A stretch of DNA of 64,000 bases, from positions 45,778 to 109,777 of the forward strand of contig CAMJYM010000004.1 in assembly GCA_946220865.1 (NCBI GenBank), in the 5' to 3' direction. The stretch comes from an uncultured Clostridia bacterium. Its GTDB lineage: Bacteria > Bacillota > Clostridia > Saccharofermentanales > DTU023. The position numbers were made by a program, and so were the translations under genes. Of the stretch, positions 20,377-27,862 are shown piece after piece (position 1 is the stretch's first letter; the number at the start of each line of letters is the position of its first letter). The notes under the pieces were generated by a model. It searched no databases and was not told the DNA's origin. It saw nothing but the letters and a program-made list of their open reading frames with translations.

Positions 20377-22391
20377 GACAAGCCCTCCTGTACTTTCCAC
20401 TGTGCAAAAAGGGCTGGGACGCTGGTCGTCTGGTCATCGATCACCTTATGGCGACGCTCTTCTGATATGGTTTTTGTTCCATCACTGGTTTCATCTAAAC
20501 GAATAACGGTATCTGCACCTGGAGCAAGGATCTCGTTTCCTTCAAAATCCCGCTTAAAGAGAGGATTGCCACGCTTGTCGTGACCGATTTTTTCAACCAT
20601 GGCCATAAAGATGTTATAGTCTGCCATCTGTCCGGATTTTTCTTCCGTGTCTTTTTGTTGCGCTGTCTTCTTTTGTAAGAAAAGAACAGAGGTCTGCGTT
20701 CCGTTTCGCGGCTGGAAGGTGTCCGCATGCAGGTCGATGCTGGCGATAATGTGGTGATTTTGGATTAGCCATTCTCGGATATATCCAAGTCCGGGAGAGC
20801 CGAGGATAGAATCCGGCAACACGATACCCATGCGACCGCCCGACTTTAAGAACTGTGTGCAGCGCTCGATGAATAATATCTCCGGAGGAACAGACGATTG
20901 CAGGCGTTCGGTCATCGTCCAAATGTTATTTTTCTTATCCTGCTGCCAGATATGAGCCAGCTCAAACTGCTCCAGAATGGCTTTATCCTTAATGGGGATC
21001 TTGCTGCCAAAAGGTGGATTCGTCACAATCACGTCAAAGTATCCGATGGTTGAGTAATTGCGCAAATCCGATTTTTTGATATTTAAAGCGTCGCTGAGAC
21101 ACGTCCTGAAATCATCCGACCATTCGTGCGGCGGAAGCAGCGAATTGCTCTGCAGAATATTGCCGCTGCCATCGTTATTCATGACCATGTTCATCTTGGT
21201 GGCTTTAACAAGATCCGGGTTGATATCGAAGCCAAAGTAGTCATGCTGGGCCATTTCAGAGATGCGCTCTTGGAACAAGCGAAGAGAGTCACTATCCCAC
21301 TCAGCTTTTTCTTTTCCGATTGATTTTGCAAACTCCCTCTCCAGCTCTGCCATAACGTGTGTCATCGCCGTAACCAAAAACCCACCTGTGCCGCACGAGC
21401 TATCCAAAACGCGCTCGCCGACTTTTGGATTGATCATGTCTACAGTCATTTTCATGACATTGCGTGGCGTGAAAAATTCTCCTCGATCGCCCCGAAGGTT
21501 AGCACCGACAATCTCTTCATAGGCTTTGCCTTTGATGTCGATATTGGTGTTAAGCAGACTGTAACGCTGCAGCTCGCTGACGATGTAGGCGAGGCTTCTC
21601 GGCTTGAGCTTGATCTCATCGTTGGCATCAAAAATCTTGCCTTGACGTTTCTTAACGCTTTCAAAAATCTTGGCGATGCGTTTTTGAACCGTTAACTGAC
21701 CGTCGGGATTGGAACGTTCCTCTGAAGTCGTATAGAACTCCAGCGGCTTAGGAATATTGCGTTCATCTTCAATCTTACAAAAGATAACTTTCAGAAGCTC
21801 GAAGAATGCCGCCTGCTTTTGCAGCCCGTCATTGACGTAGATGTAGTTATGGCAGGTTTTGAAGACAAAAAGCAGGTTATCATCATAGGCATTCTTGAGA
21901 CTCTGGCGACTCGGGCGATTGATGTCATCTAAGTTGCCATCTGCAGACGGAATATCGTTGTATTCCATAAAGGCGATCTGCCCATGTTCATCTTTGTATT
22001 TGCGGAAAACATACTTTTGGATACTGTTTGTCCACATGCCCCATTCGCAATTCGGGCACACAGACATGTAAGACTGTAGTTGACCGATTCCGTCTTTGGC
22101 GTTTCTGGCATCGACGGTTTCTTTTTTGCATTCGATAATCAGTTTGACAGTCGCCTGTAACTTTTCCGTCATGTCCTTTTCCCAAATGACAATATCCGCA
22201 CGAGGCTTATTGGAACCAACCTGGAGCGTGTATTCAATATTGATTTGAGAGGGCTGGTACTTGTGTTCGTTAACCAGCCTTTTTTCTATGGTTTGGCGGA
22301 CATATTCTTCGGGTGTGTCTTTACGAAACTTCCCATCGATATAGTCCGCGATGTAACCATCCGGTATGGTGATGACTTTCTTTTCTGCCAT
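20370..22391 (-). CDS. Fused nuclease / N6-adenine DNA methyltransferase (restriction-modification RM subunit)
   Basis: At 673 aa this is longer than a plain HsdM. Residues about 20-150 form an HsdR-N-type PD-(D/E)XK nuclease: PRADIVIW gives the aspartate and LIIECKKE the ExK pair, followed by a GIGQLQSYM segment. Residues about 260-600 form the gamma-type methylase: helical domain, motif I DSSCGTGGFLVTAM, motif IV VTNPPFGSKI, and GRMGIVLPDSILGSPG. Nuclease plus methylase in one chain with a separate specificity subunit recalls BcgI-like type IIB enzymes rather than ATP-driven type I. The XRE gene lies 17 nt upstream and the specificity gene overlaps downstream. Confidence 0.9.
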   Translation of the reverse strand: MAEKKVITIPDGYIADYIDGKFRKDTPEEYVRQTIEKRLVNEHKYQPSQINIEYTLQVGSNKPRADIVIWEKDMTEKLQATVKLIIECKKETVDARNAKDGIGQLQSYMSVCPNCEWGMWTNSIQKYVFRKYKDEHGQIAFMEYNDIPSADGNLDDINRPSRQSLKNAYDDNLLFVFKTCHNYIYVNDGLQKQAAFFELLKVIFCKIEDERNIPKPLEFYTTSEERSNPDGQLTVQKRIAKIFESVKKRQGKIFDANDEIKLKPRSLAYIVSELQRYSLLNTNIDIKGKAYEEIVGANLRGDRGEFFTPRNVMKMTVDMINPKVGERVLDSSCGTGGFLVTAMTHVMAELEREFAKSIGKEKAEWDSDSLRLFQERISEMAQHDYFGFDINPDLVKATKMNMVMNNDGSGNILQSNSLLPPHEWSDDFRTCLSDALNIKKSDLRNYSTIGYFDVIVTNPPFGSKIPIKDKAILEQFELAHIWQQDKKNNIWTMTERLQSSVPPEILFIERCTQFLKSGGRMGIVLPDSILGSPGLGYIREWLIQNHHIIASIDLHADTFQPRNGTQTSVLFLQKKTAQQKDTEEKSGQMADYNIFMAMVEKIGHDKRGNPLFKRDFEGNEILAPGADTVIRLDETSDGTKTISEERRHKVIDDQTTSVPALFAQWKVQEGLSW

Positions 22392-22408
22392 AACTTTGTT
22401 CTCCTGTA

Positions 22409-22657
22409 TTAATCGGCAAGTTTGCCGTCATTCTGTGGTGTAGGCTCTGCAGGATCCTCATGAACGGTTTCAACGATGTCGTTTAAATCGCAGCTGAGAA
22501 CCTCACAAATCCTAAGTAAAATATCCGTCGTGATGTTGTCACTGCGATTGAGTTTTGCAAGTGTCGTGGAGCTAATCTTTGTTTTCTTTCGCAGATCTTC
22601 TTTTGTCCAGTTAAGATCAATTAGCCTCTTCCATAATTTGTTATAAGAGAGTTTCAT
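22409..22657 (-). CDS. XRE-family HTH regulator (Cro/CI type)
   Basis: 82 aa. The helix-turn-helix lies at about residues 15-45 (WTKEDLRKKTKISSTTLAKL) followed by the typical TDILLRICEVLSCDLNDIVE, and a proline-rich acidic tail. I start at the ATG at 22657, preceded by GGGGGC; upstream in-frame codons are antisense-like and unconserved, and would overlap the ATPase gene. It lies between the DUF2326 ATPase and the methylase-nuclease, the usual spot for a controller of restriction genes, but it could equally control the whole operon from the promoter at 25894-25923. Confidence 0.88.
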   Translation of the reverse strand: MKLSYNKLWKRLIDLNWTKEDLRKKTKISSTTLAKLNRSDNITTDILLRICEVLSCDLNDIVETVHEDPAEPTPQNDGKLAD

Positions 22658-22691
22658 ATTGCCCCCATGTATGCGATGTGTGCTGACGGCA

Positions 22692-24413
22692 CTATTGCGT
22701 TTTTTCACTATTCTTCTTGTTTTTCTTGGTATTCCATGTGTATCCATATAAGGCTTTGGTCCCATCATCAAGATGAATGACACGTAACTCATCAGATAAT
22801 TCAACCGCTTCTTGTCCATAGGCAGGGGAAGCATCAAAGGCAAAGAATACTTGTTTCGGATCGCCGCAACGATCATATAATTTTGCTGTCTTCTCGTATA
22901 GCTCTAACATTTTAACAACCGGCAAATAAGCAATCTGCTTGATGACCGTAGAATCATGGATAACGAAAGGAAGTGCTGTCAATTCCAAAATCGCCATGTC
23001 AAACAAAATCAGATTCTTTGATTTTGCACCGGCTCCGTTATCGCCTTGGGAAGAAAAACCATAGCCAAGTTTTCCTTCTCTTGATTCTTTGAAAGAGAAA
23101 AATGGTGCGAGGCGATCTTGATCCGGGTAAAGAAAGTCATTGTCCCTTTGAAATGCGGCATTCAAGTCGCTTGCCAGACTTCCGAGAATGGCAGGCCGTC
23201 TTTCCTTCAGTGCTTCTCCGGTTTCTTTTTTGAGCTTCTTCAGTTCCTGCGTCTTGTCAAACATAGCTATTTGTTCTACGAGACGCTTTATCTTTGCGAC
23301 GGTCTCACCATTTTTCTCATAGGTTTCATCGTCCAGTTCAATTGATTCATTGAGCGAGTAAATTTTCTCCTTAATTTGTTTGATCGCCTCATTGACAAGG
23401 CCAAGCTCTTTTTTGTAAAGCTCTGCCTGTTCATCAATCTGATCATTTAATACTTCAATGAGAGAGCGATGATAATATTCGACTGTCTCTAATTTTTCTT
23501 TGTTCGCTTGAGGAAAGAACTCATAAAAAGCATTTAACTCCTCACTGCTTATCCTGAGTTCTCCCGCCAACGTAGCCTCGACAAGTTTTAGCCTACTTTG
23601 AAGAGCCGTTCTTTTTTCTTCCAGTGGTCTTAAGCTCATGCGCAGTTTTGAAGCCTGCGATTTAATTTCTCTGGTCTTATCATATAAAGATAAATCGGCG
23701 GTCACCTTTAAGCTTGCGAGTTTCATTTTTGTTTCGCTTAACTCTTCGGCTGCTTGTTTTCGTTCTTTTTTGGAACGCAGCTTTATATACGGACTAAGTC
23801 CGCTTTTTGCAATCGTCTCCAAGCTGGAATACTCACTGGAGGCTTTTGCCAGTTCGTCTTCTAAGGCTTTAAGCTCATCGTATTTTCCGAATAGTTTTTG
23901 AAGTGCTTTTACTCCCGCCTCATCAGGTTCTCGAGGAGCTGCAAGTAAAGGTTTAGTCAAATTGGCAAGAGGTTCTTCTCCGATGCGTACAAAGCGACCG
24001 ATTAATTCACGCCATGAGGAATCATTGAAATCCAGGCCATATTGCTTGGCTAAAAATAATTTATAGTCATCGATCGTCCACTCGCCGGACTTCTCCTGAT
24101 ACGTGTCATCTGCATAAATACTGATAAACCCATGGCGCAACGTATCACGCGAAAGATAGTAGTAGTCTTCGCCGAATTTGAGCGTGAAGTAAATCGTATG
24201 GTGCCCTACAGCTTGCGGAAGTGTAATGGTATCGGTTGACAAAAAATCCTTACCGGCAAAAACGAAATCAATGATATATAGCACCGTTGATTTTCCAATG
24301 GAATTTTCAGCTTTCGCACCACCTTCGATCATGTTGAGTCCACCGTGGAAAATAATGGGCGGTCTCTGCTTTTCGTCTTCGATAAATTTATCTGACCAAA
24401 TACTAATGAGCAC
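22692..24413 (-). CDS. DUF2326 SMC/RecF-like ATPase of an ABC-three-component system
   Basis: 573 aa. The N-terminal ABC half has a Walker A of the SMC kind (AENSIGKSTVLYIIDF) within the first 60 residues; a long central region (about 165-420) is strongly coiled-coil (repeated EKLE/KELG/IKQIKEKI heptads); the C-terminal half carries the signature-like GDNGAGAKSKNLILFD and the Walker B-like LPFVIHDS. DUF2326 proteins are the ATPase partner of ABC-3C conflict systems, in which the ATPase is thought to sense DNA or invasion and license the effector. The start is GTG with GAGGTGAT upstream, overlapping the middle-component gene by 11 bases. Confidence 0.87.
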   Translation of the reverse strand: MLISIWSDKFIEDEKQRPPIIFHGGLNMIEGGAKAENSIGKSTVLYIIDFVFAGKDFLSTDTITLPQAVGHHTIYFTLKFGEDYYYLSRDTLRHGFISIYADDTYQEKSGEWTIDDYKLFLAKQYGLDFNDSSWRELIGRFVRIGEEPLANLTKPLLAAPREPDEAGVKALQKLFGKYDELKALEDELAKASSEYSSLETIAKSGLSPYIKLRSKKERKQAAEELSETKMKLASLKVTADLSLYDKTREIKSQASKLRMSLRPLEEKRTALQSRLKLVEATLAGELRISSEELNAFYEFFPQANKEKLETVEYYHRSLIEVLNDQIDEQAELYKKELGLVNEAIKQIKEKIYSLNESIELDDETYEKNGETVAKIKRLVEQIAMFDKTQELKKLKKETGEALKERRPAILGSLASDLNAAFQRDNDFLYPDQDRLAPFFSFKESREGKLGYGFSSQGDNGAGAKSKNLILFDMAILELTALPFVIHDSTVIKQIAYLPVVKMLELYEKTAKLYDRCGDPKQVFFAFDASPAYGQEAVELSDELRVIHLDDGTKALYGYTWNTKKNKKNSEKTQ

Positions 24414-24630
24414 GAAAGATCACCTCGCTTTTTTCGTCTATCGTTATTTCTTGAATTGAAAGAAGCAAAGCAAGCTCTTCAATAAGTTCAAGAACTCCGC
24501 CGACCTCACCAGCAATTCTCTGGGATAAATCCGCTACAGAAATGCCATCTTTCCCAATAGCCCGTAAGATGATGGGGAAATTAGATAATGTGCTTTCTTC
24601 ATAGGTATAAAGTTTATTCGGCAGTCTCAT
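24403..24630 (-). CDS. ABC-three-component system middle component (small wHTH-like protein)
   Basis: 75 aa starting MRLPNKLYTYEESTLSNFP, with KDGISVADLSQRIAGEV and VLELIEELALLLSIQEI in a winged-helix-like arrangement. Small proteins of this type (opening with 'LPNKLYTYEESxL') sit between the effector and the ATPase in ABC-3C operons and probably bridge the two. The ATG at 24630 has AAGGAGG nine bases upstream and overlaps the effector gene's end; its own end overlaps the ATPase start. These interlocked overlaps mean equal production of three subunits. Its identity depends strongly on context. Confidence 0.8.
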   Translation of the reverse strand: MRLPNKLYTYEESTLSNFPIILRAIGKDGISVADLSQRIAGEVGGVLELIEELALLLSIQEITIDEKSEVIFRAH

Positions 24631-25759
24631 CAGAAATAGCCTCCTTGCGAGGCGAAAAGACCTCACATATTTGTATGAAATAACAAACTACAATGGCGCA
24701 GATATACTCACCTGATCCTGTTTCGTGACTCATCCATTCTGTTATCTTTTTGAAAGCTAAAGACTGCTCTACCTGCAGCCGCTTTAGTTCAAGCCACATG
24801 CCTCTTACTTGATTGCGTATTCTTTCAAAATCCAAAACGCCAGATGAGTCCAAGCTCTTCAGTTGTGTGTCAATAAAAGATTTGTAAATAGCCATCGCAT
24901 CGCGGGCTTGGAGCATCAGCTCCTCGTCTGCGATTTTTGTTTTTAAAGGATAGGCATTATATTTGGGATCCGTTTGTTTTTTAGCTGCCGGAATATCTTT
25001 CAAAGCAACCAGTAAAGCCGTGATTTCTTTGTCTAAATGCATGGGAACTGCCGCTTGTTCAAGTTTCTCTTGTTGCTTAAGCAGCGATTTTTTCTCATAC
25101 AGATTTTTTTGTTGTTCCGGCGTATGGCTTAAGTTGTATTGAGCGGCGCACTCCGGGCATAAAACTGCAAAATCATCAATGGTTGGATTTTCTTTGCTCT
25201 CATCAATCTGAATGATGTCATAGGCAGGAGCCGTCTTGGCATTGGATGAAATTTGTAAAGATCTACCGCACTTAAGACAACCTCTGGATTGAAGCAACAA
25301 CTCTTCTTTGTAGTCGGTTAAGGCTGCCCATTGATTGATTAGTATTTCGTATTCTTTATTTCGGTTTGTCTGTTTTGCTTTCTTTTGCAAAATCCTGACA
25401 AGTTCTAAGCTTGCCTGCTTAACGAGATCCTTAACCTCAACGTCAACACCATAGGCGGCGAAATTATCTGCTATTAGCTTTTTCGCGGGTAGATCCAGGG
25501 CTTTGATCAACCCCATCAAGTTTTTGAGGTTCAGACGTGATAAAAGCGCATTAGCAAATTTCATCGTAAAGGATGACGCTCTTGAAAACATCGACTCTAA
25601 AGTGGCATCGCTGGGTAGAACGGACGGATCTTTTCTGGTTGTCCACTCATCTTCCGATACCGTCGTGAACATGGAAATGAGTTCTCTCATATAAGAAGGT
25701 CCGCCGAGACCGCCCGGAACGAGCGGTTTCATAGCTTTACACCATTCATTAAATTCCAA
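24614..25759 (-). CDS. ABC-three-component system effector with HNH-like zinc fold
   Basis: 381 aa in three parts. Residues 1-150 are helical (NALLSRLNLKNLMGLIKALDLPAKK). Residues about 158-210 form a treble-clef zinc unit, GCLKCGRS ... DFAVLCPECAAQYN, whose layout matches an HNH nuclease (CxxC, strand ending DIIQID, Asn, LCPEC), but the catalytic histidines are replaced (IIQIDESK where YxxDHI is expected). The C-terminal part ends AIVVCYFIQICEVFSPRKE, the pattern of ABC-3C C-terminal domains. First gene of the operon; the first codon is TTG or ATG depending on reading (GGAGG precedes TTG-GAA). What the effector does when licensed is unknown. Confidence 0.75.
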   Translation of the reverse strand: MEFNEWCKAMKPLVPGGLGGPSYMRELISMFTTVSEDEWTTRKDPSVLPSDATLESMFSRASSFTMKFANALLSRLNLKNLMGLIKALDLPAKKLIADNFAAYGVDVEVKDLVKQASLELVRILQKKAKQTNRNKEYEILINQWAALTDYKEELLLQSRGCLKCGRSLQISSNAKTAPAYDIIQIDESKENPTIDDFAVLCPECAAQYNLSHTPEQQKNLYEKKSLLKQQEKLEQAAVPMHLDKEITALLVALKDIPAAKKQTDPKYNAYPLKTKIADEELMLQARDAMAIYKSFIDTQLKSLDSSGVLDFERIRNQVRGMWLELKRLQVEQSLAFKKITEWMSHETGSGEYICAIVVCYFIQICEVFSPRKEAISDETAE

Positions 25760-25780
25760 GGCGGATCCTCCTTTCTTTTT

Positions 25781-25820
25781 TCTCAGGTTTTCTCAGGCAT
25801 TTCTCTCAGGATTTCTCAAG
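25781..25820. repeat. Four tandem TCTCAGG-type units in the ABC-3C leader
   Basis: On the plus strand TCTCAGG begins at 25781, 25791 and 25804, with a variant TCTCAAG at 25814, so the spacing is 10, 13 and 10 bases. In the operon's RNA these read as CCUGAGA repeats. They lie between the inferred transcription start (about 25887) and the ribosome binding site of the effector gene. The spacing of about one helical turn fits a repressor array, but an RNA-level control is equally possible. Confidence 0.7.
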
Positions 25821-25893
25821 GATTGGAATCAGTCACTTTGTATTCTAAAAGTGCAGTTCAGAAACCCATCTGCACAGATCCTCTGATTTATTA

Positions 25894-25923
25894 ATTATAG
25901 CATCTGAGGTTGCATTGAGTAAA
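25894..25923 (-). promoter_or_regulatory. Promoter of the ABC-3C / restriction operon
   Basis: Minus strand: TTTACT (25923-25918), 18-base spacer, TATAAT (25899-25894). The inverted repeat GTAAAG-aaaaa-CTTTAC at 25919-25935 covers the -35 box and is a candidate operator, for example for the XRE protein. The leader would be about 128 nt. Confidence 0.6.
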
Positions 25924-25935
25924 GAAAAACTTTAC
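25919..25935. promoter_or_regulatory. Inverted repeat GTAAAG-N5-CTTTAC (candidate operator)
   Basis: A perfect 6+6 inverted repeat with five A residues between the arms, overlapping the -35 box of the minus-strand operon and lying about 50 bases before the divergent small gene. Its position would let one DNA-binding protein control both directions. No binding data are available here. Confidence 0.5.
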
Positions 25936-25984
25936 GAAAGTGGAGACTGTGAGCTGACATGAATTCAGAAGGGAGGCGATTTAC

Positions 25985-26125
25985 ATGGCGAGAAACACCA
26001 AGCAGACATCAGCGAAGATCGCTCACAAGGCATCAACTGTCTTACGCGACGGTCGCTTCAGCAAGACGTCCAAAGCTGTAGCCGGAAGCGCTCTGGCGCA
26101 GACGAAGCCAAGCAAACGCAAGTAA
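25985..26125 (+). CDS. Small basic protein of 46 aa, unknown function
   Basis: A strong ribosome site (GGGAGG, 8 bases from ATG) precedes a 46-codon frame. The product begins MARNTKQTSAKIAHKAS, continues VLRDGRFSKTSKAVAGSALAQ and ends in a lysine-rich tail. The middle (ASxxLRDGR...SK..AGSALAQ) is a pattern I associate with small uncharacterised proteins on plasmids and islands. Codon use is regular and there are no cysteines. It is divergent from the ABC-3C operon and shares its regulatory gap. Being so basic it may bind DNA or RNA, but that is a guess; resemblance to the histone H3 tail is chance. Confidence 0.72.
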   Translation: MARNTKQTSAKIAHKASTVLRDGRFSKTSKAVAGSALAQTKPSKRK

Positions 26126-26136
26126 TCATTGCATTA

Positions 26137-26179
26137 GGCGGATGGTGATCTGTTCTCACGTGTGAACACCCCATCTGCC
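26137..26179 (+). terminator. Long hairpin downstream of the small basic gene
   Basis: GGCGGATGG (26137-26145) pairs with CCATCTGCC (26171-26179) with one G-U, and the inner segment TGTTCTC-ACGT-GTGAACA is itself nearly palindromic. It starts 12 nt after the stop codon. There is no following run of T, so it may be a processing or stability element rather than a classical terminator. The rest of the gap to 26413 shows no gene. Confidence 0.5.
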
Positions 26180-26387
26180 AGCCCTTCGGGGCAACTCGTA
26201 TCACGGGAACGTAACTGTTCCATTCAAAACTAAATCTAAGCCTGAATTACGTAATAAGGCGAGGGTTTGAAAAGAACTATTTTAGGTCGAAAGGCCTGAA
26301 ACAAGCGTTTTTCACACCTTCTCTTTTTTGCGTCCTATTTTCAGGTTGTCTGTTCAAAAGAAGATATCCGCATAACCTTCAGAAACG

Positions 26388-26418
26388 GCAGCGAGATTTG
26401 CTCTTAGCCGCCGTTATT
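26388..26418. terminator. Weak bidirectional hairpin after the ECF operon
   Basis: AACGGCAGCGAG and CTCTTAGCCGCCGTT can pair with a short loop, followed on the plus strand by TTATTTTATC. It lies across the end of the EcfA gene and would separate it from the small basic gene's transcript. The T-run on the minus strand is poor. Confidence 0.4.
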
Positions 26419-27862
26419 TTATCATCTGCTCAAAATAAGAAATGAGCTTATGATATTCTGCCGTCTGTAAATCAAGTTTCTCATATCCATCTTGTTTGAT
26501 CAGAAGGACCGTCCGGCAGACTTTCAGTAATAGTTCGATGTCATGCGTAATAATAAGTGTCGGGCGACCTTTGGCAAGTTCAAAGATAAGCTCGGCGATT
26601 TTATCCATGTGCATGTAATCCAAACCGCTGGTCGGCTCATCCAAAATAAGAATTTGCTTTTCACTCAAAAAAGCATTGGCGAGAGCCAGCCTTTGCTTTT
26701 GCCCGCCGGATAAGTTTTGCGGATGCTCGCTGCGTTTATTCCAAAGATCAATATGCTTAATGATCCAAGAGACCTCTGCCAAATAAGCATCGCTTATTTT
26801 TTTGACGTTCGCGAGCGCCTCGTTTTCTACGGTATCAAAAAACAGCTGGTAGTCTACATCCTGCATCATGTAGTAGGCATTTCTCAGTCGTTCTAGCTGA
26901 GTTTTTCCCCATGAAATATCTTGCTTCTTGCCGGCAAGTCCGCAGAGAACACGACCTAAACTGCTTTTTCCGATACCATTTGTGCCGACAATCCCCATGA
27001 TTTCATCGGAATGTAAGTCAAAGGATAAATTCGAGATGAGTTCTTTTTTGCCTACAGAGACATGAACATCCTTCGCAGAAAAAACACGCTCACCTGCCTT
27101 TGTCGTGTTGTGCGGAACAAGTGCGGAAAAATCTATCGTTCGAAGTCCCAAGTCTTTGCAATCGGATGATTTCAGTTCGCCCGCATCAAATTCTTTGATA
27201 AAAGTTCCGTCTTTCATGACATAGAGCTTATCGTAGAGATCCTCCAAAAAATATAGTCGGTGTTCGGCGATGATGATGGTTCTACCCGACGCTTTGAGCA
27301 ATTTCAGGATGCCTTGCAAATCTCGGATACCTTCTTGATCAAGGGAAGCTGAAGGCTCATCAAAGAAAATAATCTTTGTGTCATAAACTAAGGTAGAGGC
27401 AATAGCTACCCGCTGTTTTTCTCCGCCGGAAAGTTCATTCAAATTTTTATCCATTAAGTGAGCAATGCTCATGTACTCAAAAGCTTTCTTCACCCGTTTT
27501 TTCAGTTTCGCCTGCGGCATGCCGAGGTTCTCTCCGACAAGGGCGACCTCATCTTCTGCCTTGCGGGTAAAGAATTGATCGGATGGATTTTGAAATACGT
27601 TGCCGATGACCTTAGCCAAGGTACCCGTCTTAAAATCATGCAGATTTTGATCCAATAATGTGACTTTGCCATCCAGTGTGCCTTCATACTGATCAGGTAT
27701 GAGACCGTTCATCACTCTAGTAAGCGTTGTTTTTCCGCAGCCGGAATTACCGGTGAGTACGACCAGTTTTCCCGGTGCGATCGCAAAATGAATAGCATGC
27801 AAAGATGACTTTTCTGCTCCTTGATAGGTGAAGCGCTCAATATTGACTTTCATGATGTCCAT
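26414..27862 (-). CDS. Double ATP-binding subunit of an ECF transporter (EcfA-EcfA' fusion)
   Basis: 482 aa containing two complete ABC domains. First: GNSGCGKTTLTRVMNGL, LSGGEKQRVAIA, IIFFDEPSASLD. Second: GTNGIGKSSLGRVLCGL, LSGGQKQRLALANAF, ILILDEPTSGLD. Both keep the Walker B glutamate. Such fusions replace separate EcfA1 and EcfA2 in group II ECF modules. The ATG at 27862 has GGAG seven bases upstream and overlaps the end of EcfT. It powers uptake through the EcfT and MptD-type proteins encoded just upstream. Confidence 0.92.
   Translation of the reverse strand: MDIMKVNIERFTYQGAEKSSLHAIHFAIAPGKLVVLTGNSGCGKTTLTRVMNGLIPDQYEGTLDGKVTLLDQNLHDFKTGTLAKVIGNVFQNPSDQFFTRKAEDEVALVGENLGMPQAKLKKRVKKAFEYMSIAHLMDKNLNELSGGEKQRVAIASTLVYDTKIIFFDEPSASLDQEGIRDLQGILKLLKASGRTIIIAEHRLYFLEDLYDKLYVMKDGTFIKEFDAGELKSSDCKDLGLRTIDFSALVPHNTTKAGERVFSAKDVHVSVGKKELISNLSFDLHSDEIMGIVGTNGIGKSSLGRVLCGLAGKKQDISWGKTQLERLRNAYYMMQDVDYQLFFDTVENEALANVKKISDAYLAEVSWIIKHIDLWNKRSEHPQNLSGGQKQRLALANAFLSEKQILILDEPTSGLDYMHMDKIAELIFELAKGRPTLIITHDIELLLKVCRTVLLIKQDGYEKLDLQTAEYHKLISYFEQMIK

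Noticed and set aside
20370..22391. Calling the methylase a standard type I HsdM.
   Set aside because: The extra N-terminal nuclease domain and the lack of an HsdR gene in the operon argue for a fused, helicase-free system.
25781..25820. Short repeats read as a CRISPR array.
   Set aside because: Units of 7 bases with 3-6 base gaps are far too short, and no cas gene is in the window.
25985..26033. The small protein's start resembles the histone H3 tail (ARTKQTARK-like).
   Set aside because: The match is a few basic and small residues in a low-complexity context; the rest of the protein has no histone features and the gene is bacterial in every other way.
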